A DNA stretch of 64,000 bases, from contig JAZDFC010000004.1 of NCBI GenBank assembly GCA_043808235.1, forward strand, positions 248,001-312,000, read 5' to 3'. Of this stretch, positions 44,634 to 53,364 are shown piece by piece. Below the pieces are notes generated by a model that worked only from the letters and a program-made list of their open reading frames with translations, was not told the DNA's origin and made no database searches. The DNA comes from JAZDFC01 sp043808235 (GTDB lineage Bacteria; Bacteroidota; Ignavibacteria; Ignavibacteriales; Melioribacteraceae). Each line of letters starts with the position of its first letter. The first letter of the stretch is position 1. Position numbers and translations under genes: made by a program.

Positions 44634-45464
44634 ATGGATAAATTAGATTTAAAAATAACCAATCAGAACAAGCACATTCAGCAAACGCCTGAAGTGCAAT
44701 CGCGGTATTCACCGGAACAGAAGCGGAAGCTCGCTAAAGCATCGGAGGATTTTGAAAGCATGATGACTTCGATGATGCTAAAAAGTATGACGCAGGCAAA
44801 CGGCGGATTATTCGGCGATGATAATTACGGCGGGGATATGCTCGATACTTTATTCGAAAGCGAATTAGCTGGTTACATCAGCAAGAATAAAAGTATGGGC
44901 ATCTCTCAAATGATTTACCGTAAAATGACCGGCGAGGAATTAAAACCCGAAGACTTATTGCCATTAAGAGATAAAGCCAGCGATAAAATCGAATTAAAGA
45001 ACGTCGATAAAGAATTGCCGAAAATTACTCCCAGCAAAAGCGCTCTTCAAAGACTTGAAAAATATGAAGACATCATAAACGATGCCTCGGAAAAATATGG
45101 CGTGGATACGAACATTATTAAATCGATCATATTAACGGAATCAGCGGCGAACGAAAGAGCATTATCCAAAACCAAAGCAAAAGGATTAATGCAGTTAATG
45201 GACGGAACCGCCAAGGATATGGGTGTAAAAAACTCATGGGATGCGCGAGAAAATATTTTTGGCGGTACTAAATACTTTGCTCAAATGCTTCGACAATACA
45301 ATGGAAATACGAAATTAGCTTTGGCAGCATATAATGCAGGACCAGGAAATGTTAATAAATACAATGGTATCCCGCCTTTCGAAGAAACAAAGAACTATGT
45401 TACAAGAGTACTCGGTTATCTAAATAAAATGGAAAGCGAAGATGGAAATTCAAAACTTGTTTGA
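44634..45464 (+). CDS. flgJ: FlgJ rod-cap domain fused to SLT lytic transglycosylase
   Basis: An N-terminal rod-binding FlgJ domain (KLAKASEDFESMMTSMMLK, then GGDMLDTLFESELAGYISK) is joined to a C-terminal SLT/GH23 lytic transglycosylase: SIILTESAANERALS with catalytic Glu169, KGLMQLMDGTAKDMGV and LALAAYNAGPGNVNKY. E. coli FlgJ instead carries a GH73 glucosaminidase. The fusion gives rod assembly its own peptidoglycan-cutting enzyme. No signal peptide, as expected for export through the rod channel. Confidence 0.92.
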   Translation: MDKLDLKITNQNKHIQQTPEVQSRYSPEQKRKLAKASEDFESMMTSMMLKSMTQANGGLFGDDNYGGDMLDTLFESELAGYISKNKSMGISQMIYRKMTGEELKPEDLLPLRDKASDKIELKNVDKELPKITPSKSALQRLEKYEDIINDASEKYGVDTNIIKSIILTESAANERALSKTKAKGLMQLMDGTAKDMGVKNSWDARENIFGGTKYFAQMLRQYNGNTKLALAAYNAGPGNVNKYNGIPPFEETKNYVTRVLGYLNKMESEDGNSKLV

Positions 45465-45897
45465 TCTGTTATCGAAACTTGGCGATAGTTTGAATCGCCT
45501 TCTCGGATTGGTAAAGGAAAAGCAAAGAGCATTGGTTGGTAACGACCGCGTTGCTCTTGAAAAATGTATAAAATCCGAAGAGCAAATACTTGTTATGATT
45601 CAAGGTGTTGAAGAAGAACGCCTGAAAATGATACATAGTATTAATGCCGAACTTGGCGGTAAAAACCGTGTTACAAAAATCTCATCGATTGCAGAAATGT
45701 TAAAAGGCAAAATTGCGCCGGAAAAATTAAAACAACTCACGGCAACCGAAAAGAAAATTAAAAGTGATATTGCTGAGATAATGTCTCTGAACAAACAGAA
45801 TTTGTTCCTTATTCAGCACTCGCGGAGTTTTATTAGCGAGACAATTAATACATTATTAAGCTCAAGGAAGAGATCAATCTTAGACCGAAAGGTGTAA
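45442..45897 (+). CDS. flgN: Flagellar export chaperone FlgN
   Basis: FlgN is the cytoplasmic chaperone for FlgK and FlgL, whose genes follow. The 151-residue product is a helical coiled-coil protein with the N-terminal pattern LLKEKQRALV-like and KCIKSEEQILVMIQG. Sequence is weakly conserved in this family, so position supports the call. Overlaps flgJ by 23 bases; there is no room for a flgM gene between them. Confidence 0.78.
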   Translation: MEIQNLFDLLSKLGDSLNRLLGLVKEKQRALVGNDRVALEKCIKSEEQILVMIQGVEEERLKMIHSINAELGGKNRVTKISSIAEMLKGKIAPEKLKQLTATEKKIKSDIAEIMSLNKQNLFLIQHSRSFISETINTLLSSRKRSILDRKV

Positions 45898-45898
45898 A

Positions 45899-47257
45899 AT
45901 GGGTATTGGTAAATTATTTGACATATCTCGAAGAAGCTTACTCACGTATCAAAAGGCGTTGACTGTAACTTCGAATAACATTGCGAATTCAAACAACGCT
46001 AATTATTCTAGACAAAAGGTATACCTTTCCACCGAGCAGCCCGATATGAATGCGGGCATATCATTTGGCAACGGTGTGAAAATAAGCGATGTACTTCGTG
46101 TACGTAATCAACTAACCGACACGCAAATAAGGAGCTATAACGCAAAATCATTTAGTTCACAAAAAGACTCGGTAATATATGGGCACATCGAAACATTGCT
46201 TTCTGAGCCTTCGGAATTAGGTGTTTCCAATTTGATGAATACATTTTTTGATTCTTGGGAAGAACTCTCTACCGATCCTACATCTATTCAATTGAGAACA
46301 AATGTTGTTCAAAATGCGGATAAACTTTCCGGTAAGATCCAAAACATTTACGACGGTTTGATGGAATTACGGTCGGACACCCGAAGTGAAATTTTCAAGG
46401 CTGTAGATGAAGTCAACAATATTACTACTCAGTTAAATACAATAAATAAACAAATCTACACTGCAAGCGTAACTAATAACTCCGCTAACGATTTTCTCGA
46501 TCAAAGAGACGCATTATTAGAAAGATTGAGTCAATTAGTTAATGTAAATGTAACTATTGATGGCAATAATGTGGCAAGTGTTTCAATAGGTGGAGTATTT
46601 GCTGTTGATAGATTAAATGTTGTTAAGTTTAAGGCGAATGAAACCGGAAGCGGTATATCTATTGCAACAGAGGATGGCGCTGCATCGCCAACTTTGAATG
46701 GCGGTGAATTATACTCACTTCAAAATGCACACAAAAATGTAATCCCCGGATATGTTAATGAATTAAATTCGGTTGTAACTCAACTCGTTGATAACGTTAA
46801 TAGCGCGCACAGAAAAGGATACAGCAATACAGATCCGTCGGTAACAGGAATGGATTTCTTTGAAAGTTATCAATATGGATTGCTGACAATTAATGAGGAT
46901 ATTGTTGATGACCCAAAATTAATAGCAATTTCTTCAGATGGAGCATCCGGCAACAACGAAATTGCATTGCAAATAGCGGGTTTGAGAAATGCAAAAATTA
47001 GCAATGGTTTGTCGATTGCAGAGATGTATTCCAACTTTGTAGGAGACATTGGCAGTAACAAACAGTTTAGCGATGAAAACGCTTCGTCGTTTAATCTTGT
47101 GCTTACCCAGCTCGATATGCAGCGCACCGAAACATCCGGCGTATCGATCGACGAAGAAATGATTGATGTTCTAAAATACCAGCGTTCATATGACGCCTCG
47201 GCGAAACTTATAAAAGTTGCCGATGAATTATTACAAACACTTTTACAAATGGTATAA
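45899..47257 (+). CDS. flgK: Flagellar hook-filament junction protein FlgK
   Basis: HAP1, the first junction protein. N-terminus LFDISRRSLLTYQKALTVTS, then NNIANSNNANYSRQKV; C-terminus VSIDEEMIDVLKYQRSYDAS and a final helix. Length 452 is typical for the compact form. Directly followed by flgL. Confidence 0.94.
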   Translation: MGIGKLFDISRRSLLTYQKALTVTSNNIANSNNANYSRQKVYLSTEQPDMNAGISFGNGVKISDVLRVRNQLTDTQIRSYNAKSFSSQKDSVIYGHIETLLSEPSELGVSNLMNTFFDSWEELSTDPTSIQLRTNVVQNADKLSGKIQNIYDGLMELRSDTRSEIFKAVDEVNNITTQLNTINKQIYTASVTNNSANDFLDQRDALLERLSQLVNVNVTIDGNNVASVSIGGVFAVDRLNVVKFKANETGSGISIATEDGAASPTLNGGELYSLQNAHKNVIPGYVNELNSVVTQLVDNVNSAHRKGYSNTDPSVTGMDFFESYQYGLLTINEDIVDDPKLIAISSDGASGNNEIALQIAGLRNAKISNGLSIAEMYSNFVGDIGSNKQFSDENASSFNLVLTQLDMQRTETSGVSIDEEMIDVLKYQRSYDASAKLIKVADELLQTLLQMV

Positions 47258-47261
47258 TAAA

Positions 47262-48509
47262 ATGCGTATACCCGACAGAATGCTGCAAGGCTCTTTCCTT
47301 TCTAATCTAACATCTGTTAAGGAAAGCATGAACAAGATTCAAGAAAAAATTGTAACGCGGAGCAAAGTAAACCGGCCTTCCGATAATCCCCTGGCTAATT
47401 CGAGGATTATGAGACTTAATTCTCAGATTGAAAATTTGCAAACGTACAATTCGAATATTGAAAAAGGTCTTTCGAAAATTGAGAATACAATCACTTCGAT
47501 GGACAATATTCATAACGAGGTTCAAAATGTTTTAACGAATCTTACGAATGCAATGAATCCCTCGATAGGAGGAAATATTACAACCATAGGTAAAAGTGTT
47601 GAATTATCTTTGAAGTCTATTGTTGATCAAGCCAACGCAGAATTTAACGGCGAGTATCTTTTTGGTGGAACGGATTTTTCGTCGGAACCGTATTCTTACG
47701 CAACCGATGGCAGCGGAATACAGAGAAACATTGAAGATTTGAGCGGTGAACATAAAATAAGATTAACGAATAATGTCTTTCAAAAAATAAATATGAGCGG
47801 CAGGGATTTGTTTCAGCCTGTTCTAAATTTAGGCGGTAATGTTGATTCGACCGGAGGTGTCGGTTCTTCTCAATCAACCACAGAAGATGTATGGGATGCT
47901 GACGGTAATAAATACACAGCTACCGTTACTTATACAATGACGGCAGCGAATACTTATGATATGGAAATATCCGTAACTGATTCAACATCGGCAGAAATTT
48001 ACAATGATACAAAGGAACTGCTTTTCAATGCTACTTCGGGCGAATTGGAATCCATTGACGGAGGCGACCCGGATGATATTAGAATTCAAATTTCTGCAAA
48101 CAAAATCGACTTTCTTCTAAACACTGATTCGGTTCTTGAAAATGATTCTACATCAGTCTTACGATCGGATCTTAACCAGAAAGCAGATATTTTTAACACG
48201 TTGTTTTCGATTAAAGAGAAGTTGCTTGCCGGAGAACTCCCGACCGCCGATCAGGTTGAAATTTTAAAGAACTTTGATTCGCACGTTCTTAATAAAATGA
48301 GTGAAATGGGCAATATTCAAAATAGATTAACAGACACACAGGATATGCTAACAACCCAGGATTCCGAATTGCAAAATCTTCTTTCATCTGAAAAAGATGT
48401 TGACGTTGCTAAAGCTGTTATCGAAATGCAGAACTATGATTATAGCCTTCAAATGGCTTATAAAATCTCTGCGATGATTTTACCAAAATCGCTATTGGAA
48501 TTTTTATGA
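47262..48509 (+). CDS. flgL: Flagellar hook-filament junction protein FlgL with hook-type insert
   Basis: HAP3, the second junction protein. MRIPDRMLQGSFLSNL and the NRPSDNPLANSRIMRLNSQI motif are flagellin-family N-terminal features. Residues about 205-270 (VWDADGNKYTATVTYTMTAA, then LLFNATSGELESIDGG) resemble the D2 beta module of FlgE hook proteins, and especially the first such module in the FlgE of this window. ATG 47262 is taken as start. Overlaps motA by four bases. Confidence 0.9.
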   Translation: MRIPDRMLQGSFLSNLTSVKESMNKIQEKIVTRSKVNRPSDNPLANSRIMRLNSQIENLQTYNSNIEKGLSKIENTITSMDNIHNEVQNVLTNLTNAMNPSIGGNITTIGKSVELSLKSIVDQANAEFNGEYLFGGTDFSSEPYSYATDGSGIQRNIEDLSGEHKIRLTNNVFQKINMSGRDLFQPVLNLGGNVDSTGGVGSSQSTTEDVWDADGNKYTATVTYTMTAANTYDMEISVTDSTSAEIYNDTKELLFNATSGELESIDGGDPDDIRIQISANKIDFLLNTDSVLENDSTSVLRSDLNQKADIFNTLFSIKEKLLAGELPTADQVEILKNFDSHVLNKMSEMGNIQNRLTDTQDMLTTQDSELQNLLSSEKDVDVAKAVIEMQNYDYSLQMAYKISAMILPKSLLEFL

Positions 48510-49285
48510 AATTAAAAGTCGGTAGTATTCATGGATTAATATTAGGTCTTGTTGCGATCTTTGGCGCCTTTTTTATTGAAGGCGGATCTGTAAAAGCGCT
48601 ATTTATGTGGCCGGCAATTTTGATAGTTTTCGGCGGTACATTCGGCGCTGTAATTATTGGATTTGGTTCCGAAAAATTCATGAGGATCTTTCCACTGATA
48701 AAGATGGCCTACTCTCCAAAGAAATACAATGCAAAAGATTTAATAAATTCAATGGTAGAAATTGCAATTAAAGGTAGAAAGTTTGGATTATTGGCAGCCG
48801 AAAAAGATTTAGTAAAATTAGAACATCCTTTCAGTCAAAAAATGATACGGCTTATCCTCGATGGGATGAGCATTGATACAATAGAGAATATTGCCGCAAC
48901 CGAAATGAAAGCAATGCAGGACAGGCATTATTCTAATATTTTTATTTTTACAAAAATGGGCGGTTACGCTCCAACAATGGGAATTATTGGTACAGTAATG
49001 GGTTTAATAATGACTCTTGCCAATGCCGGTAACGATCCCAACATTTTAATTCACAATATAGCATCAGCATTTATAGCAACACTATGGGGAATATTAAGCG
49101 CAAATCTTCTGTGGTTGCCGGTAGCCGACAAACTAAAACAATGTCACCTCGAAGAAAAACATATTTTGGAAGTATCTTTCGAGGGAGCGCTGGCGATCCA
49201 GAGTGGGGAGATACCGACAGTGATCAAATCGAGATTGATGAGTATGCTTCCACAGAAAGAACAAGCAGAAATTTTAGCCGCATAG
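48506..49285 (+). CDS. motA: Stator protein MotA (first pair, Na+-type-like)
   Basis: An ion-channel stator subunit of 259 residues with four membrane segments. The last pair includes GGYAPTMGIIGTVMGLIMTL with the conserved Pro near the channel. It is of the MotA/PomA class that lacks the long cytoplasmic form of E. coli MotA. ATGA overlap with flgL; motB overlaps its 3' end extensively. A second, different motA lies at 51.3 kb. Confidence 0.92.
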   Translation: MKLKVGSIHGLILGLVAIFGAFFIEGGSVKALFMWPAILIVFGGTFGAVIIGFGSEKFMRIFPLIKMAYSPKKYNAKDLINSMVEIAIKGRKFGLLAAEKDLVKLEHPFSQKMIRLILDGMSIDTIENIAATEMKAMQDRHYSNIFIFTKMGGYAPTMGIIGTVMGLIMTLANAGNDPNILIHNIASAFIATLWGILSANLLWLPVADKLKQCHLEEKHILEVSFEGALAIQSGEIPTVIKSRLMSMLPQKEQAEILAA

Positions 49286-49965
49286 AAAGCAACGATTCTT
49301 TATTTTCGGAAGAGACAGAAAAAGATCGTTACTTAATAACTTATGCCGATTTAATTACACTTTTGCTTGGCCTTTTTATATTATTATACGCAATTTCGAG
49401 TATAGATGTAAAAAAATATGAGAACTTGATCTCCGTGATGGGAAATGTATTCGGTACAACCGAAAAAATTATTGGTTTTGATACAACTCCAACGGGTGTG
49501 AATGAAAAAATTCCCGTTGTAAAAACTTTAAAGCAGCAATTGCAGGATGTAATACAGGAAAACGGGTATGGTAAAGTTGTTCGATTAACTGAAAACGAAA
49601 GAGGAATAACAATTAGCATTCTTGATGAAATATTATTCCCGTCCGGAAGCGCCGATTTGAATGAGCCTTCAAAAGAAATTTTAAAAAACATCGCGAATAT
49701 CATCCGCGAATTGCCGAATGATATAAGGATAGAGGGGCACACAGATAATTTACCTATCAGCTCGTCGGCATATCCGTCCAACTGGCATTTATCAGTTGCG
49801 CGAGCCACAAACACAGCCTTTCATCTAATGTTGAATGAGGGAATCTTGCAGGATAAAGTTTCGATTGTAGGTTATTCGGAATTTCAACCTGTTGCATCGA
49901 ATGAAACTGAAGAAGGAAGGGCGCAAAATAGAAGAGTAGATTTAGTAATTTTAAAACAATATTAA
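49141..49965 (+). CDS. motB: Stator protein MotB (first pair)
   Basis: MotB anchors the stator to peptidoglycan. The channel helix YLITYADLITLLLGLFILLY holds the ion-binding Asp and resembles PomB/MotS-type (sodium) sequences. The C-terminal OmpA-like domain includes IEGHTDNLPISSSAYPSNW. The start is unclear: the frame has no ATG, GTG or TTG near the motA stop. The nearest are ATG 49141 and ATG 49084, both inside motA, giving an unusual 145- or 202-base overlap and a long charged N-terminus. Confidence 0.85.
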   Translation: MSPRRKTYFGSIFRGSAGDPEWGDTDSDQIEIDEYASTERTSRNFSRIESNDSLFSEETEKDRYLITYADLITLLLGLFILLYAISSIDVKKYENLISVMGNVFGTTEKIIGFDTTPTGVNEKIPVVKTLKQQLQDVIQENGYGKVVRLTENERGITISILDEILFPSGSADLNEPSKEILKNIANIIRELPNDIRIEGHTDNLPISSSAYPSNWHLSVARATNTAFHLMLNEGILQDKVSIVGYSEFQPVASNETEEGRAQNRRVDLVILKQY

Positions 49966-49974
49966 GTGAACGCT

Positions 49975-50358
49975 ATGAAAATCAAAAATGAACAATTCGG
50001 TGAATTCGAGTTCAGTGAAGATCTGTTGATCAGTTTCAACGAGGGTCTCCTCGGATTTGAAGAATTCAAAAAGTATTTATTAATCACCGAAGAAAACGGT
50101 ATATTTTATTGGTTAACCTCGGTTGATGAGCCGGAGATTGTTTTCCCGTTATTTCCAATTCGCTCCTTACAGGACAATTTCCCCATGGAAAAAGAAATGG
50201 AACCATTCGGGATTGTAAGACTCGATAAAAACCCCGGTGATATTACAATTAATTTAAAAGCCCCGGTTTATCTTGATCAGAACACAAAAACCGGAATGCA
50301 GAAAATCATTGACTCGGATGAATATCCAGTCAGTTATAAATTATTTATTCAAAACTAA
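49975..50358 (+). CDS. fliW: Flagellar assembly factor FliW
   Basis: FliW binds flagellin and also antagonises CsrA, linking filament assembly to translation. Motifs GEFEFSEDLLISFNEGLLGF and FPIRSLQDNFP are typical. ATG 49975 is taken as start; a GTG nine bases earlier is possible. csrA follows 14 bases downstream, the usual partner. The flagellin gene itself is not in the window. Confidence 0.92.
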   Translation: MKIKNEQFGEFEFSEDLLISFNEGLLGFEEFKKYLLITEENGIFYWLTSVDEPEIVFPLFPIRSLQDNFPMEKEMEPFGIVRLDKNPGDITINLKAPVYLDQNTKTGMQKIIDSDEYPVSYKLFIQN

Positions 50359-50372
50359 AATAGAATAATACC

Positions 50373-50645
50373 ATGCTCGTACTCTCAAGAAAAGAAAAGG
50401 AAAAAATCCGACTTGGCTCAAATATCGTAATCTCTATTTTGATGATCTCGGAAAACCAGGTTAAAATAGGCATCGAGGCTCCCGGTGATGTAAAAATTTT
50501 GCGGGAAGAACTTTATGCCGATGTAACGAGACACAGTATCGAAGCCAAAGACAAAAGCAAGGAAAAACCGCCTGTCGATTTTTCTGCATTATCAATCAAT
50601 AAATTGAACGTTATTAAAGATGCAGACAGCAAAAAAGAAAATTAA
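50373..50645 (+). CDS. csrA: Carbon storage/translational regulator CsrA
   Basis: CsrA binds GGA-containing leaders and represses flagellin and other mRNAs. MLVLSRKEKEKIRLGSNIVI and KIGIEAPGDVKILREEL are canonical, including the RNA-binding Arg. The protein is 90 residues, longer than the usual 60-75, with a Lys/Asp-rich C-terminal tail, as in FliW-regulated CsrA homologues. The next gene overlaps it by 26 bases. Confidence 0.95.
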   Translation: MLVLSRKEKEKIRLGSNIVISILMISENQVKIGIEAPGDVKILREELYADVTRHSIEAKDKSKEKPPVDFSALSINKLNVIKDADSKKEN

Positions 50646-51345
50646 AGTTGTTGTAGTCGATGATTCGAATGTGATTCTTCATTCGTTAAAAACCTTTTTG
50701 GAAGATTACGATTTTGATGTTCTCACATGCTTCGATGGTCTCGAAGGAATTCAAAAGACAGCGGAATTTTTGCCTGATCTGATTTTCCTCGATCTTCTAA
50801 TGCCGAACTTTGACGGTATTAAAATGCTGCAGGTAAAAAAAGTATTAAAGGACATTAAAGACATACCTGTTGTTGTTATCAGCGCTAACACCAACCGTAA
50901 AAATGTTCTTGCTGCAATGGAAGCCGGGGCGAATAAAGTTATTTCGAAACCTTTGCAAAAAGAAGTTATTATAAAAGTTGTGGATGAACTGCTTGGCGGG
51001 CAGCATTTCAGTAAAAAAGAAGAGAACAAAAAACTTTCGGATTACGACAACAGGGAATTGAAAAACCAGCTTGTGAAATTTTTCATCGATTCTTTCGATA
51101 ATAAAGAGAAGATGATGAAAGAAGCTATAAACTTGCAGAACGAAGATTTACTCAAAATGGTTGTGCACGAAATAAAAGGCGCTGGCGGAACTATGGGACA
51201 CAACGAACTTACCGAATTGAGCAAGGAGATTGAGGATAAAAAAATTAATACGCCTACCGATTGGGTATTTGTTGAGCTGAAGTGTGATCAAATTTCTCAA
51301 AAAGTTAGACAAATAAAAGACGAACAAAAATTAAGCGGTATGTAA
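50620..51345 (+). CDS. Receiver-HPt hybrid protein
   Basis: A 241-residue protein with a receiver domain (D14/D15, phospho-acceptor D58 in LIFLDLLMP, SKPL Lys) followed by a C-terminal HPt domain with H183 in MVVHEIKGAGGTMGHNEL. It could pass phosphate in a multistep relay. No kinase domain is fused. It lies between csrA and the second motA; a partner could be one of the orphan kinases nearby. Confidence 0.85.
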   Translation: MQTAKKKIKVVVVDDSNVILHSLKTFLEDYDFDVLTCFDGLEGIQKTAEFLPDLIFLDLLMPNFDGIKMLQVKKVLKDIKDIPVVVISANTNRKNVLAAMEAGANKVISKPLQKEVIIKVVDELLGGQHFSKKEENKKLSDYDNRELKNQLVKFFIDSFDNKEKMMKEAINLQNEDLLKMVVHEIKGAGGTMGHNELTELSKEIEDKKINTPTDWVFVELKCDQISQKVRQIKDEQKLSGM

Positions 51346-51346
51346 A

Positions 51347-52204
51347 ATGTTTATTATTATTGGTGCAGTAGTTGTGTTGGCGAGCTTACTTATCGGCTTT
51401 TCTATGGCTGGTGGAAATCCAGTTCTCCTAATTCAGATATCGGAGTTTGTCGTAATTATCGGTGCGGCTGTTGGAGGTCTCATGATATCGGCGCCGTTAT
51501 CTACTTTAAAGAAAACTATTGGTGCAATTCCCAAAGCCATTGGAGCCAAACACGATAGTAAGAAAGATTATCTCGAATTGTTAAAAGCATTTTATGATTT
51601 ATTTTTATTGGCGCAGAGGGATGGGCTATTGGCAATCGAAAAGCATATTGAGAAACCTGAAGAGAGCGATATTCTTTCGAAGAATAAAAAGTTCCTCGCG
51701 AATAAAGTTGCAAAAACTTATTTCTGCGACACACTTAAAGTTATGCTTTCCGGCGGGGTCCCTCCGCATGAAATTGAATCGTTGATGGATACCGAAATTG
51801 AAACATTTGAGATGGAATCAAAACCGATCGCAACATTAATTCAAAAAATGAGTGATTCATTCCCCGGTTTGGGTATCGTTGCAGCCGTTCTCGGAATCAT
51901 TGTTACGATGGGTAGTATTAACGAAGGCGCCGAAGCAGTAGGGCATCACGTTGCAGCAGCTCTTGTAGGTACATTCCTTGGTGTTTTACTAGCTTATGGA
52001 TTTGTTGGTCCCTTAGCTACCAACATAGAGCATATGTTTGAAAATGAAGTTAGATACCTTGAAACTATTAAAGTTGCGGTTGTGGCTTATGCCAAAGGCA
52101 ATCCTCCTATTGTTGCAGTTGAAATTGCTCGAAGAACAGTATTCTCTGATGAACGGCCATCGTTCGCCGAACTTGAAAATTACTTGAGGGGTAAAAACGA
52201 ATAA
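51347..52204 (+). CDS. motA2: Second stator protein MotA (H+-type-like)
   Basis: A 285-residue MotA of the E. coli type, with FPGLGIVAAVLGIIVTMGSI and ALVGTFLGVLLAYGFVGPL in the last membrane pair and the large cytoplasmic loop. Only distantly related to the motA at 48.5 kb. Shares a base with motB2. Confidence 0.92.
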   Translation: MFIIIGAVVVLASLLIGFSMAGGNPVLLIQISEFVVIIGAAVGGLMISAPLSTLKKTIGAIPKAIGAKHDSKKDYLELLKAFYDLFLLAQRDGLLAIEKHIEKPEESDILSKNKKFLANKVAKTYFCDTLKVMLSGGVPPHEIESLMDTEIETFEMESKPIATLIQKMSDSFPGLGIVAAVLGIIVTMGSINEGAEAVGHHVAAALVGTFLGVLLAYGFVGPLATNIEHMFENEVRYLETIKVAVVAYAKGNPPIVAVEIARRTVFSDERPSFAELENYLRGKNE

Positions 52205-52977
52205 TGGCTGAGAACGGCTCCGAACAAATAATAATTAAAAAAGCGAAAAAAGGTCATGGCGGTCACCATGGCGGGGCATGGAAAGTTGCCTATGCCGATT
52301 TTGTTACAGCGATGATGGCATTGTTTATTGTATTATGGGTGCTGGGTCAAAGTGAGGAAGTAAAACAAGCCGTATCCAGTTATTTTACTAATCCAACCGG
52401 CATTGGTGTCGGGCAAGGTAAAAGTATCGTTCCTAATGGGCAACCATCAAATAACAGCATCGAACCAAGCATTTTGAATAGCATGCAAATGAAGGAGATG
52501 GAAAAGCAACAGTTAAAAAAGATGGGGAATGATATAATTAGTAAATTGAAAGAAAGCCAGGAATTCCAAACCATTGTTGAGCAAATAGACATGCAAATGG
52601 TGGATGAAGGATTGCGTATTGAGATTATGGATACTGAAGAGGATTATTTTTTCGACTCGGGGACAGCTCAATTAAAACCTTCGGCTGTTAGGCTTCTCGA
52701 AACTATCGGCAGACAATTATCTTCTTTAAATAATAAAATTGTACTCGAAGGACACACAGATTCGCGTGCTTACCCGGGCGATGGAAGCGGATATACAAAC
52801 TATGAATTGAGCTGCGACCGTGCGAATGCAGCCCGTAGAGCTGTTGTAATTGGCGGCGTTAGCGAAGATCAGTTAGATGAAGTTAGGGGATACGCAGATA
52901 ACCGGTTGAGAAACCTTACAGATCCGTATGATACGGTGAACAGAAGAATCAGTATTATCGTTAAATACAAAAATTAG
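52204..52977 (+). CDS. motB2: Second stator protein MotB (H+-type-like)
   Basis: A 257-residue MotB with a Lys/His-rich N-terminus, channel helix WKVAYADFVTAMMALFIVLW (ion-binding Asp) and a C-terminal OmpA-like domain (LEGHTDSRAYPGDGSGYTNY). The YADFVTAMMA pattern matches proton-type stators such as E. coli MotB. With the other pair, the cell encodes two stators that may use different ions. Confidence 0.92.
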   Translation: MAENGSEQIIIKKAKKGHGGHHGGAWKVAYADFVTAMMALFIVLWVLGQSEEVKQAVSSYFTNPTGIGVGQGKSIVPNGQPSNNSIEPSILNSMQMKEMEKQQLKKMGNDIISKLKESQEFQTIVEQIDMQMVDEGLRIEIMDTEEDYFFDSGTAQLKPSAVRLLETIGRQLSSLNNKIVLEGHTDSRAYPGDGSGYTNYELSCDRANAARRAVVIGGVSEDQLDEVRGYADNRLRNLTDPYDTVNRRISIIVKYKN

Positions 52978-52980
52978 ATT

Positions 52981-53361
52981 ATGGCAAAGAAAATCCTAAT
53001 CGTTGAAGACGATCCGTTTACAAAACATTTTTATACGCATCTATTCGCGCGTACAAAATACGATATTTTTCAAACGGAAAAGGAAGATGAAATATTCAGC
53101 TATCTTAATGAGGACGATTTAACTCTCATAATTCTCGATATCAATCTCCGGAACACATCTTTAAACGGTCAGAAAACTAACGGTGTCGAGTTATCGAGAT
53201 ATATAAAAAAGAGCAAAGAACATTCGCATATACCGGTTTTATTAATAACGGCTTACAATAATAAAAATTATTTTGAAGAAAGCCTTGCCGATGATTTTAT
53301 AATAAAACCTATAACGGATTTTAATGATTTGCTTGCCAAAATTGACAACTTATCGATGTAG
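52981..53361 (+). CDS. Single-domain response regulator
   Basis: A 126-residue receiver with D10/D11, D53 (LIILDINL), a Thr in LLITAYNN and Lys in FIIKPI. The loop after the phospho-Asp is longer than usual (NTSLNGQKTNGVELS). No output domain. In the stator gene cluster, followed by another receiver. Confidence 0.8.
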   Translation: MAKKILIVEDDPFTKHFYTHLFARTKYDIFQTEKEDEIFSYLNEDDLTLIILDINLRNTSLNGQKTNGVELSRYIKKSKEHSHIPVLLITAYNNKNYFEESLADDFIIKPITDFNDLLAKIDNLSM

Positions 53362-53364
53362 ATT

